Below are positions 10,296 to 20,480 of a stretch of DNA of 64,000 nt, piece after piece. The notes beneath the pieces are model-generated. The model was not told the DNA's origin. It made no database searches and saw only the letters and a list, made by a program, of their open reading frames with translations. The stretch is from Pararge aegeria (Eukaryota > Arthropoda > Insecta > Lepidoptera > Nymphalidae). The position numbers and the translations under genes are program-made. Location of the stretch: contig NC_053194.1 of the NCBI RefSeq assembly GCF_905163445.1, positions 10,768,921 through 10,832,920 on the forward strand. Direction: 5' to 3'. Each line of letters opens with the position of its first letter. The stretch's first letter is position 1.

Positions 10296-10368
10296 GCCTG
10301 GCTAGCTCAGTCGGTAGAGCATGAGACTCTTAATCTCAGGGTCGTGGGTTCGAGCCCCACGTTGGGCG
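10296..10368 (+). tRNA. tRNA-Lys (anticodon CTT)
   Basis: This is a complete cytosolic-type tRNA of 73 bases before CCA, which eukaryotes add after transcription. The acceptor stem pairs GCCTGGC with GTTGGGC (four Watson-Crick pairs and three G-T wobbles). The anticodon stem TGAGA/TCTCA closes the loop CTCTTAA, giving anticodon CTT and reading the lysine codon AAG. The T arm is GTGGG/CCCAC around TTCGAGC. The A box TAGCTCAGTCGG lies at 10303-10314 and the B box GGTTCGAGCCC at 10347-10357, so it carries its own Pol III promoter. A four-T terminator follows three bases after the end. There is no intron. It stands alone among repeats. It is not a SINE head, because every stem is intact and no SINE body follows. 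Confidence 0.97.
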
Positions 10369-10371
10369 AAG

Positions 10372-10375
10372 TTTT
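10372..10375 (+). terminator. Pol III terminator of tRNA-Lys
   Basis: A run of four T residues starts three bases after the discriminator base. This is the standard signal for Pol III release. Confidence 0.8.
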
Positions 10376-10923
10376 GTCCATGTTTAAAATTTAACACTTA
10401 TTTTTGTTGTATTTTAAAATCCCATTATGTTTTTGTATGGAAAATTATTTGTGGAATATTATTTAGTTGTGGTATTTCTACAGTGAGCAACTGGCGAGGT
10501 CAGTATTTATTGTATCTGTGGTTCCGTTGTTTCCAATCGGGAGGTTTTATCGGCTTGTTTAGTCGCAATAACCAATCAAGCAGTTTGCGCAATCGCCTGT
10601 ACCGTTGGAGGGTCACGGGACGTACTTACACACACGAGTATTTCCCACGACTCGTAGTCACATACTTGAGTCAGACGTTACTGACGCTTAGGGCCGGTTC
10701 CCACTGTGTTCCCTTATGACGATCCGACGAAAACCTGTGCCAGATTTACACATATTCAGACATTACTGTGAAGGCTCGCAGTGAATTCCAATGCACGTTA
10801 TAGATTACCAAATCTTAAGACCCACTGAATGATTCAATTGTTTTAAGTCAGCTAGACTATTGAGAGGTCCGATAAGATGCTGTGTAGAAACCAGTATACT
10901 TAGGGCATGAGTTTAATATACTT
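10376..10923. other. No recognised feature
   Basis: An open frame that begins inside the tRNA continues to 10719, but it has no coding features. No repeat seen. Confidence 0.5.
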
Positions 10924-11028
10924 AACTGCCATATATATCCTTATTGACTGTCATCTTAGACTACTTATTGCTTACCACCAGATGCGATTGCAGAACCCTT
11001 GTCAACTAACTTGTAGTGGAATAAAAAA
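10924..11028 (+). mobile_element. SINE family B tail fragment
   Basis: AACTGCCATAT, then GCTTACCACCAGATGCGATTGC, then AACTTGTAGTGGAATAAAA reproduce the last third of the family B copies at 51203-51529. The head is missing. Confidence 0.75.
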
Positions 11029-12295
11029 GCTGAACAGGTAATTGGAGTATAGAGGTTTTTATAAAATTCCTATGTTTAACAGTATACGGCTATAGGTTGA
11101 AAGATGATGATGATGAAAGTGTAGGGTTTATTGGGACGGCACGGGATACTAGACGTCCCAGCATAGTGGAAACTTACTCCTATGTCGTCGGATTTGAGCG
11201 GTAAGTTGCCACTGAATGGCTCTCGCGGTACTTCAAACTCCTCGTAACCGTGAGATTAGTATCAAAATGTTGAGGGTTTTAGTAATTTTTGCCTTATCTA
11301 ACACGCACTTTGTATACAAACAGTGTAGTTTAACGTGTGATATTTCGCTTTATCGATATAAAAATTGTATAAACTGTTTTGAATTTTAATATTTTTATCT
11401 TTACTCTTTTTTTTAACGTAGACGTGTTTTATGGGATAAAACTACTTACTAGTGTTGAAATATAACCGCCCGAATTATTTACATTAACATTAAGAAGTCT
11501 CAAAATGCATTGGAATACATTGTGGACCTAAAGTTTTATACGATCAGAATGTTGAAATATTATATAATATTATATTTTGCCGCGCTAATGAAAAAGGTAA
11601 CCTTTTAACCTTTTTTATAAATTTATTTTCAGTTCAGTTTCATACATGGCAAAAACGAGTAAAATACGTAGATAGTTAGAGCTTTTAGCAGTTGAATTAC
11701 AAGTCTAGAAAACAGTTAAGCAAAATGTTAAAAAGTCGCCTTTTTCAATATCACGCCAGGATTGCACACGTGGGAAGCTCTATCTACTGGTCCATCAAAA
11801 TTATTAGCCTATTAAAAACTCACAAATAGGCATAGTCCTCTACTCTCAGAGAACAGAGGATTTTAAAGCTATGTCCATAATGCTCCAATGTGGGATGATG
11901 AGATTTGAAGACTACCTTTACACATCAAAATATTAAATTTTAAAATACGTGCATTAATTACACTACACAAAACCTAAGAGAATAAAATTATAACAAATTA
12001 AAATAATTGTTCTTTGTATAATTTTGGGAGTTTCAAAGCAATATATCTAACCATAAAGTTCCACTAACGTGTAACAAAATAGGCCAATTATTACTAAATA
12101 GGCAAACAAAAAAACTAGTTTTCCCATAAAACTTTACTTTAATCTCCAGGCCATCCGGAACGATCGCCGCATAACCGTTAAGACGGTAGTTCGCAGAACC
12201 GTTTGCATTACTTGACTGTACTTAGTATCTCTCGAATTATCCCGATCATGTAAGAGCCGCATCACACTAGCTGGGCATAAGCGTATGATGAAATA
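11029..12295. other. No recognised feature
   Basis: A GC-richer stretch at 11125-11260 matched nothing recognised. The rest is strongly AT-rich, with no coding-like frame. Confidence 0.5.
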
Positions 12296-12460
12296 TTCTT
12301 CTTCTTCTTCGTAACTAAACTATTGTCAGAGTGATCCACGAGGCTATAATTTTGTGACACTGTTTGTGACAGATATTACACAATAATTCGCCAGTTCACC
12401 CTGCCAGCTTGCAAGCAACCTGATATACATACTGGACCAACCACCTGACAACATTTTTTT
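12296..12460 (-). mobile_element. Probable GAA-tailed non-LTR element 3' end
   Basis: It begins with TTCTTCTTCTTCTTC, a simple-repeat tail in minus orientation, followed by GTAACTAAACTATTGTCAGA and a segment around TTTGTGACACTGTTTGTGAC that I recall from lepidopteran LINE 3' ends. No coding part is left, and no second copy is present in the window. Confidence 0.35.
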
Positions 12461-12659
12461 AAAAACTAATATTAGATGTTTTCCACAAGAAACGAATCAA
12501 GCGTTCTATATCCAAGCACAAGATCTTACTCTGGGATAATAAACGTTACACTCAGTCATTAAAGCTTCCAAAATCGTCCACGTAATTTTTATTAAAAGAA
12601 TGCAAAAGCATTTTACACTTTTCTCATTAAATATCACTTACTTTAAAGGTGAAGGACAT

Positions 12660-12745
12660 TATCATGTACGTCTAAGAGTTCTCCATAACATCTTAGCGGA
12701 GTGTGGAGTCCACAAATCGGCACTTGGCCAGTCTTTTAAATTTGA
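12660..12745 (-). mobile_element. CR1/Zenon-like LINE 3' end fragment
   Basis: Plus-strand AGAGTTCTCCATAACATCTT followed by GGAGTCCACAAATCGGCACTTGGCCAG is the reverse complement of the block seen at 48820-48890. The 96-codon open frame at 12600-12890 runs across this repeat and is therefore not a gene. Confidence 0.65.
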
Positions 12746-13094
12746 GGGAATACATACATATAACTCCGAAATTGTCCGGAAGTTTTCGATATGGTTAAAA
12801 TATTACCAGCCCACTACATGGCACAGGTATTCTCTGAAAATCTCTGCTCTTTTCCGTGTACTCTCATGTCATAGAGCCCTAAGCGAATAATCTTGATCGC
12901 ATGGAAGCTATCTTAGCTATTTCTCGTTTCGACACTGCTTGGCAAAATGTATACGAACTCGTTCCTATTATAATATAATTGTTTTTATCTCGCAAAAATA
13001 TTTGAGGAGAATCAATTCTGTCCGAATAAATGCCATAGAAATAGGACGACTAATTTAATTAAACGGTTCAAGGTATACTTCAATTTTTAGTTTC
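12746..13094. other. No recognised feature
   Basis: AT-rich DNA, nothing recognised. Confidence 0.5.
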
Positions 13095-13198
13095 TGGCGG
13101 CCGACTGGCGCCGTGGGCAGCGATCCTGCTTTCGGAGTCCAAGGCTTCAAGGCGTCCAAGGTTCGATTCCCACAACTGGAAAATGTTTTTATGATGAA
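13095..13198 (+). mobile_element. SINE family A head only
   Basis: GGCGGCCGACTGGCGCCGTG (A box) and AAGGTTCGATTCCCACAACT (B box) are present, with about 10 extra bases between them (AAGGCTTCAAGGCGTCCAAGG looks like a small internal duplication). The copy stops soon after TGGAAAATG, so the whole body is gone. Confidence 0.85.
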
Positions 13199-15504
13199 AC
13201 AGCTTCGCGACGCGTACCTAATAAAGTGACAGGAGTCACTTGATTTTACTATTGATGCTAGGTCTGTATCTGATTTTTTTCAGTAAAAACCATGGCAATG
13301 GTTTACTCAAACACTATTAGCGTTTCGGTTTCACAGATAAGTCTCAGAGACAGTACATAATGTACCTTTAAAATCTGTGTTTAAACATACATTTATTTTT
13401 TATGCCTCCTTTATAATAGATACATTTAACATTAATCTTAAAACACTAGCTCGTATAATTCTTTTAACTCTTTCCGCATCCTTATTGAAATTTGTGTAGG
13501 CTGGCGTATAAATAGCTGAGATAAGCTCACTGTGATTCGAATAAAATATCCAGCGGTTTTCAATTACAAGTGGCGGTTAAACCAGGTTTCCTTCGCTTAG
13601 CTTATTAACTATTAGATTCCGATATTGCTTTATTGTTGATGTTGGAAAGTAAATAATACTTTCTATGAGTCGTAATCTGTAATCAAACACGCATATCCAA
13701 TTGCGCAGATTATGCGGTTTGTAATATGATGCCACATTATATAGGCTATTAAACCGTATAAAAAATATATTTAAAAAATGGACGGAATAAAGAAATCTCA
13801 GCGGAATCATCAAGCGACCCAATCACTTCACTCGCAGGGAACCTCCCAAAGTAAGCATCATAACAAGCGTAAGATTGAAATGAGATGATAAGAAACGAAT
13901 CAGAAATCTTGCCGAAAATACGCAGGTACATATTATAAGGCGGTAATTTTTACAAGGGATTCCTTGGTTCGATATGGCAGCAATCATTACTGGGCCGAAG
14001 CATGTGCATCGGGTCGGCTTTTTGCCAGATCTACGCAGATATCCGCGGAATTAAATATGCGTTGGGGGCTGTAAACGGATCAATGGGCGCGCAGGTATTT
14101 GGAAATCCATTTCATTTCGCTTTATTTTTCTCTTGATTGACCATCGACGCCGCAACGTGTTAACGAGTGGCCCTTTAGAAATGTATTATCAAGAGCTTGT
14201 TCTCTATTTTCGAATTAATATGTAAATTTCTTCACAGTCGAGCCGGATAAGGCAATTTTGTACCTTGCATTGTAATCTATTTTTACTTTGAGAGAAAGTA
14301 TTGGGTAATGTTTGACTAAGCGCGTAGGACTTTTGGTGGAGCGTAAAAATTTGTTGAAAATGAACAAATATTCCCAGCGAGTCAGCCTCGTAATCAGCTT
14401 TGCGCGTGACAAAGATATTATCTTGCTATCCTCACTTCCCCGCGAATATTATAAATGCAAAAGTTGGTTTGTTTATGTCCCTCGTTCACGCAGCGACCGA
14501 GTTACGGATTTATGTTTTTTTACATGGATATAGTTGAAGAGGAGTATAAGAATGACTGAAGCTTTATTTTATCCCGAAGAAATGAGCAGTGCAAACTCAA
14601 CAGTTGGTAGAGTTTTAAAAACATGTCTGCACAGCACGCTTGAAATAGATAATAAGCTCTCCTCGTAAACCTAGAAGAACTAACCTAAATAAAGCCTGTG
14701 GGTCCAACCTACATACAAACTAACCTTTCGATGAAAAATAAACCTGCGAGGGCGGGCTCCATGCACTTAGATAATGTTATCATGAGACCAAAGAGTAAGT
14801 TTTAAGTACAAACTCAACCTATCGATCAATACGTAAATATTTACAATCACTAGAGATTTGTTTAATAAAAACACGCAGCAGCCACTACGAGTACACGCTC
14901 TTAGAATTCTCCGCATTCTCGACTGAAGTGCAAACGTACGTCGAGTCGCGATTGTTAAAGAGAGAACAATTCAGGCGATACAAGATAAAAGCAAAGGCGT
15001 GAAATAAATTTATTTGTAACTGGCAACCAATTGCTATTTAATTGGCGTGTCAGAGAAGCGCTGGCCTCCCCGCTGTTGAGAATGAAAATTATGTTGATTT
15101 CTTTGAGATGATTTTGCCTTTTCTCTTTCGCGTTTGTTGTTTGGATTGTGAAAAATAATGTAAATTTTTTGGGTGACGCTGCCCCTAATTTCGCATCAAA
15201 CTTGATGAAATATTTTTGTTTCCATTTTTCTTTTTTTTTTTACGAGAAAACAATATGGTGATTGAAATTAAAATTCTGCAGCGAAATTGTTCAAAATTAA
15301 CTAAGTTTGGAACTCTTTCTCTTCCAAATTGGTGAAAGTTTGGTTTTGTGTATGATTCTCTCTGCTAAAATTACCTGGCATGTCTGCATAATAATAGTAA
15401 GTGAAAACATAAGTTTCCCTTACCGACTTTTACCAGAGAGGTATTCAAACTACGCGGGAGATATCAAACACAGGTGCATTCTCTATTCCCTCACTCACAA
15501 AGTC
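13199..15504. other. No recognised feature over 2.3 kb
   Basis: Mostly AT-rich DNA with slightly GC-richer patches near 14030-14170 and 14300-14500. Several frames of 60-81 codons occur on both strands and overlap each other, the pattern expected of non-coding DNA. No repeat was recognised. Confidence 0.45.
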
Positions 15505-15870
15505 TGACGGGACGGTAGCACCGACAAGACCTCAAAAAGATCAGTTGCAGGACTGGCGGCTTAACGTGCTCCCCGAGGCACCTGAATCACCGCCAGTATA
15601 CAAAATCAGGGTTGGTACCAAGAATTAGTTGCCAGAAATACCCACTATTATTCGCTGGCAAACCCCGGGGATCGAAATCAGGGCTTCGTCATTTGCAGTC
15701 GATCATGCTAACCGCGAAACCCACGGAACCCGTAGCTTTAGTTTAAAGTTGCCAAATTTAGTTATCGCCACCAACTCACTTCTACGTCATATTTCGCATG
15801 TAATGTCAAAAGTGCCATATATGTGCCTATTTGAATAAAGAAATATTTGACTTTGACTTTGACTAAGACT
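15505..15870 (+). mobile_element. Composite non-LTR/SINE remnant with TTTGAC tail
   Basis: The left part contains GTGCTCCCCGAGGCACC, a block I recall from lepidopteran SINE bodies. A tRNA-like B box in reverse follows near 15665-15690. The right part ends TTGAATAAAGAAATATTTGACTTTGACTTTGAC, which is a poly-A signal followed by a TTTGAC simple-repeat tail, as in many LINE 3' ends. The pieces probably represent more than one insertion. Confidence 0.55.
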
Positions 15871-16271
15871 GGCGTAAGAGAGTCGAACCTTTGTAAAAGA
15901 GTATAAGACCATCAAATAAATATTTCGGCTTAACGTAAATTCATTCAGCAATATTGTTTTTCAACTTGTAACTGATTTATTACACACCTCACAACAGTGG
16001 AATGAAATACTTAGACAATCACGCGAAGCCTAGCGTGTGAGCCTCTTAAGAGTTGGGCTCGTACAGCACTTGATGCCCATTTAATAACATTGATGCTAAC
16101 TAGCCTTTTGTCTGCGGCTGTGCGTGCTCAGTTTAGGGCCAATATTTACACTTATTCACCATTCATCCATTCATAATTAAAATTAACTTTAGATCGGTGA
16201 ATATCGGAATATCGTTATCCTAACCGATATGATATGGATTTAATTTTACATCTACGATCTGGAGATTAAAT
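15871..16271. other. No recognised feature
   Basis: AT-rich DNA. CCGATATGATATGG and nearby ATCGGTGAATATCGGAATATCG form short imperfect repeats near 16195-16235. No gene seen. Confidence 0.5.
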
Positions 16272-16497
16272 ATAAAATAAATAAATAACTAGCGTAGCTT
16301 GTGTTATGGGTATTAAAATGACTGATGAATATTTTAATGAATAATATATATAAAATACTTATAATAACCCAAACACCCAAACACTGAAAACATTCACGTT
16401 CATCACATAAACATTTTCCAGTTGTGGGAATTGAAACCACGGCCTTGTACTCAGAACGAAATCAGTGTCGCTGCCCACTGTGCCAATCGACCGTCAT
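16272..16497 (-). mobile_element. SINE family A, distal end truncated
   Basis: The minus-strand copy has a complete tRNA-like head, B box and most of the body, but lacks the GGGGCTAGATGGCGAT block. An A/T repeat remains at its 3' end. Its head-side part (from 16411) was later copied to 17023 together with host sequence. Confidence 0.85.
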
Positions 16498-16763
16498 ATC
16501 GGGTTGTGTATACGATGGATAATTGATTTCAAGCGTTAAACATATACGTTAGAAATTAATATTAAAAAATAGATTAGTCCAAAATTTGCAGATGACAGAT
16601 AGAGTTTTGTAGTGCTATCCTTTTCTAACTCTCAATATCCTTATTAAGAGTTAGAAAAGTTTTACTAAATTCAGTCTGCCTTAGGTTGATTTTAGATAAG
16701 TTTGATTATTTACATCGCTGCTTGACTGACAGCTTAATACGCACGTTAATATTGTACTAACTA
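16411..16763. repeat. Direct duplication, copy 1 (353 bp)
   Basis: This copy matches 17023-17375 with about nine differences counted by eye, so close to 97 percent identical. It includes the head half of a SINE A copy plus about 265 bp of unique DNA. Confidence 0.95.
16620..16660. repeat. Hairpin, 13-bp perfect arms
   Basis: CTTTTCTAACTCT pairs with AGAGTTAGAAAAG across 14 bases. The same hairpin in the duplicated copy (17232-17272) pairs over 17 bp, because one base differs. Confidence 0.85.
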
Positions 16764-16795
16764 CTAATAGAACACTATATTTTTCCCCAATGTCG

Positions 16796-16840
16796 TCGCC
16801 GTGAGTTGAACTCACGGCCCAGGGGTTCAACTCACGGCGA
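16796..16840. repeat. Inverted repeat, 16-bp perfect arms, 13-bp spacer
   Basis: TCGCCGTGAGTTGAAC at 16796-16811 pairs exactly with GTTCAACTCACGGCGA at 16825-16840. The left arm also holds a nested near-palindrome CCGTGAGTTGAACTCACGG, so three copies of the core interlock. It lies in the spacer between the two 353-bp duplicates. The core resembles a SINE B-box region (GTTGAACTCACGGCC). Confidence 0.9.
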
Positions 16841-17022
16841 GCTTTTACGCTCGTCCCCATCCCCCAGTAATGATATTAGAACTCTTATGGTGGTTAACAG
16901 CTACGATCTTTCCGAAATGTCATTTATAAACACTTACGAACAAACAATATACAAATTATGAAGGAATAAATATACACAAAAGATCATAAAATTAAATAAT
17001 ATAAAAACCGTCACAGGTTCTA

Positions 17023-17109
17023 ACATTTTCCAGTTGTGGGAATCGAACCCACGGCCTTGTACTCAGAACGAAATCAGTGTCACTGCTCACTGCGCCAATC
17101 GACCGTCAT
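17023..17109 (-). mobile_element. SINE family A head fragment (created by duplication)
   Basis: It carries the head and B box only. Its edge at 17023 falls at the boundary of the 353-bp duplication, so it arose by copying part of the SINE at 16272-16497 and not by a fresh insertion. Confidence 0.9.
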
Positions 17110-17375
17110 ATCGGGTTGTGTATACGATGGATAATTGATTTCAAGCGTTAAACATATACGTTAGAAATTAATATTAAAAAATAGATTAGTCCAAAATTTG
17201 CAGATGACAGATAGAGTTTTGTAGTGCTATCCTTTTCTAACTCTCAATATCCTTATTGAGAGTTAGAAAAGTTTTACTAAATTCAGTCTGTCTTCGGTTG
17301 ATTTTAGATAAGTTTGATTATTTACATCGCTGCTTGACTGACAGCTTAAAACGCACGTTAATATTGTACTAACTA
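17023..17375. repeat. Direct duplication, copy 2 (353 bp)
   Basis: The offset to copy 1 is a constant 612 bases, so no net indel was seen. Copy 2 has intact GAACCCACGG in the SINE head where copy 1 has decayed bases, so the two have diverged independently. Confidence 0.95.
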
Positions 17376-17613
17376 GTACAATATTTTACTTACTACTTCA
17401 CCAGCTTACTGTTAGTTTAATTTGAAATGGTGTTGCGACTTTTCACAGTCGAATTCCCGCTGCGCAAGAACCGCCCATGTAGGCCAGCACTTAATAAATC
17501 AATAAGTACGCCATGGTTTTTTGGTTTTGTTAGTTTAGCTGTTGTCCGGTTAAGCGTATAACTGTAAGGGATTCAGAAAACGTCACACTTCAATTGCATT
17601 CGACAAGGACAAG
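17376..17613. other. No recognised feature
   Basis: AT-rich DNA, nothing recognised. Confidence 0.5.
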
Positions 17614-17835
17614 CTAAGTTTTAGTCGTAGAGCAGTTTGTGGCAGTGCTCGTCCGGGGAGAACTAACGCCACGCTTATTTCTGCCGCTATGCAGCATTGT
17701 TGCAGTACTGTGTTTCAGTCTGAAGGCATGTTGCTGGATGTGTTCCTTACAGGCCCTGTGAAATGGCGATGGTTTTCCACTTGCCATCAGGTGGTCCATA
17801 TGCTGGACCCGTCAATAACTACTATGAAAAAAAAA
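17614..17835 (-). mobile_element. Interspersed repeat family C, minus copy
   Basis: On the minus strand the order is CCACCTGATGGCAAGTGG, AAAACCATCGCC, ACACATCCAGCAACATGC, GCAACAATGCTGC, AGCGGCAGAAATAAGC. The plus copies at 37255-37445 and 60140-60290 follow the same order. Two opposing open frames across it (61 and 66 codons) are repeat artefacts. I recall similar sequence as very common in moth and butterfly genomes but cannot place it in a class. Confidence 0.7.
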
Positions 17836-19159
17836 GGCAAAGATAATCGAAATACATTATTCTCTATGGATTTAATGTTTTGTTTATAGTATTGCTAAAC
17901 ACTAAACAGTCTTTTTTTTGTCATTATTCTAATTTAAAAATTAATTAATTTTCAGAAGGCTTACTCTATAAGCACTTTTGGAACGTCAAATCTGTCTGTT
18001 TATATCGGCTCTACCACCGATGTCTGACGGCGTTGTATTAGAAAAGTTTTGTTATAGTATCCACCAAATTCAGTTCAACACTATTATAGCTGTATAGTGC
18101 TATAGGTATATTATGTAGTGACCATAGCGGTATATACCAGCTGCATATGTAATTTCTCAGTCCCAGCTGTGGGCAATAAATTGATCTAGAATGACGATTG
18201 ATGACGATGAAAAATGGATTTAGTTCTAGCGTCTAGAAATCATATGTAACTAACGCGTTCTTCAACGGGCCGACTATACGGAATAACTTAGTTATACCTA
18301 GTCACGTGTGGTACGTACGCACTTCAACATTTGATATACGAGCTTCTTAATCATGCCCTCGTTCGTACAAGATTTATTCACACCTGTTGCGCCAATTATT
18401 TACCTTCCGAAGTCTTTCTTGGTTTTATTAATGAGGCGGATTATACAAACCGCGACGATGTCCGTCGTTTGCATAAGTATAAGGGGACCGAAATTTTCCC
18501 CGACCGAAAACGTCTTTGGACTTTCAATTCACAAACTTTCGGAACTTACGAAATTGGCCTTTTGACGAAACCCTACGGATAGGGCTACATTTCTCACGAG
18601 AATTCGTAACTACATGGAAACATTGGGAGTTAATATTTTAGTATTAATCAAGACATCGTAAATCTAATAAAATGCTCACTAATGAATGTGATAAATGAAA
18701 ATGTAATTTAAATATGATTTATTAGGAATCTCTTAAATGCCCGCTGTGTTTGTGAGGTGTAAAAGTGTGTGATCTTGTAAATTAACAGGTTTGAAAGACA
18801 AAATTGTATGGAGATGTCGGGGTAATGACTTTAAATGACATCGCATGCAGTCGATAATTAATTATATTTTAGAATAGAAATGCCGAAACGATAAAAAATT
18901 GTTGATCAGCAACAATATAATTTTCACTGTCTATAATATAAAAAAAGAATAGAAAATAGTTAGCTAACACAAAGTACGTTATACTTCAGTGTACAGTGTG
19001 CCCGTGACGTTGACTGCGTTTGTTTCTGTTCTTTCGCCCTTCTCCTTTTTCGACACAGTGTTAAACGATGTGGTGTTATACGTATCATCCACACAGGACT
19101 CCGGGGCTACATCCCCGATAGCGGCAGTTCAGGAATGTATTAGGGAGAGTACGAATTTA
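17836..19159. other. No gene recognised; overlapping open frames at 18331-18582
   Basis: Two plus-strand frames stay open over the same stretch (83 codons from 18331, 70 codons from 18353). The longer one contains TNRDDVRRLHKYKGTEIFPD, which looks protein-like, but there is no start context, splice context or partner. Remaining sequence is AT-rich with no known repeat. Confidence 0.4.
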
Positions 19160-19265
19160 ACATAACTGCATCATCCCTAACTGTCCAGCTCGCTACAACC
19201 TTGGACTGCATCGTCCCACCACCAGGGGAACATGCTGTCAAAGCTGACTTGTAGTGGAAATATAA
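19160..19265 (+). mobile_element. SINE family B tail fragment
   Basis: CATCCCTAACTG, GACTGCATCGTCCCACCACCAGG and GACTTGTAGTGGAAATA follow the order of the last third of family B. It is more diverged than the other tails. Confidence 0.65.
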
Positions 19266-19839
19266 TAGTCGCATTCCAATGTTTTAATATCAGCCGAGTC
19301 AGTGTTTAGTTGGATATGGTGCGCGAATACCATAACACTCGATGACAATAAGAAGCACTTATGAACACTAAAAAAGTGTTTCTCGAAAACTTACCTACGG
19401 TAATCTAGTTCTACTATAATAATCTTTCTTCTAGTTAACAAGGATTTCATAACAATTATCATCACGTAAAATATTTATGTTATAATGAATTAATATTAAA
19501 ACCAATTAGAAATGTCACAGCAGTGTCAGTAAATAAATTCTTCCACCGGTCCGGCTTTAATAAACATAATTTGTGATGAATAAAATATTGGAACGTTTTA
19601 ATAATAAATTTACGCTGCGTGTTTTTTGCATGCTAACCTGTCAGTGGCAATTATATGTCCTACAATTATATTCCAGTAGGCAATAATATTATGAATCAAG
19701 CGCAACGGACCCTAGCACCGGTATGTGTTTCTATTTAGGCTCACCGCGAACATGGCGTTTGTCATTGCCTTAAACCATATCCACATAACGCATTTCCCAA
19801 AACTTAAACGAGATTGAGCAAGCGTTAGTTTTCTTAAAA
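19266..19839. other. No recognised feature
   Basis: AT-rich DNA with nothing recognised. Confidence 0.5.
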
Positions 19840-20075
19840 TCCCGCAGAAAATGTTCGTGTTTCCAAAATAAAAAAAATATTCTTTATCCTCCAGGCTGCA
19901 AGATATCTCCGTGCAACGATGGGTGTAAAATTTGGGACAATGTGTCTCGGGTGCTTCTCAGGGATAAAAAGTAGTAAAGTCTCGAGAATGATATATACAT
20001 ATATATATACCAAATATTGTTTAAATCAGTGCAGAAGTTGAGTCGCCAACAGACGCACTTCCATTGTATTCTTTT
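19840..20075. mobile_element. Possible Helitron-like element debris
   Basis: Blocks such as CTGCAAGATATCTCCGTGCA, GGGATAAAAAGTAG and AGTTGAGTCGCCAACAGACG recall internal segments of lepidopteran non-autonomous Helitrons. No terminus was found, so limits and strand are uncertain. Confidence 0.35.
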
Positions 20076-20249
20076 CTAAAAATAATCTAGATAGGTCACT
20101 TTTATTGCAAGCAAAACTAGCGGTTCAGGCGGTAATTATAAAATACTTATAAAAATTCGCCGGAAAAATGTCATACTTCTCCAGCATGTTTAAGTTGTGA
20201 TCGTCACTATCATCATTATTAGTCTCGTTGGCAAAAATGTTTAATATAT

Positions 20250-20480
20250 TTAAAAAAAGAATCGTCTTCTTCTTCTTCTTAATGGCCCACAGAGGTATAC
20301 ATTCTCTACGTCCCTCTCTTAGAGCAATTAGACCTTGGGCCTACTTCAACGGGTTAGTGGCCGTAGAAACTCTGCTAGAAAATAATAATTATTGGATGTT
20401 AGTGGTAATAACTGAGGGCTGACGCGACGGTTTCATGTCCGAGGAGGAAATGGCAAAGGTCAAAGTAGACACAACTACAC
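20250..20480 (-). mobile_element. Possible GAA-tailed non-LTR element remnant
   Basis: It starts with TCGTCTTCTTCTTCTTCTT, which reads as a (GAA)n tail on the minus strand, followed by TAATGGCCCACAGAGG. The rest is moderately GC-rich and matches nothing else in the window. Classification is by tail only. Confidence 0.3.

Noticed and set aside
10321..10719. 132-codon open frame starting within the tRNA
   Set aside because: It begins inside a confidently folded tRNA-Lys and has no coding features.
16272..17109. Two independent SINE A insertions
   Set aside because: The second is part of the 353-bp duplication, so only one insertion took place.
18331..18582. Possible small gene
   Set aside because: Two frames are open over the same stretch, which argues for chance; no splice sites, start context or homologue recognised.
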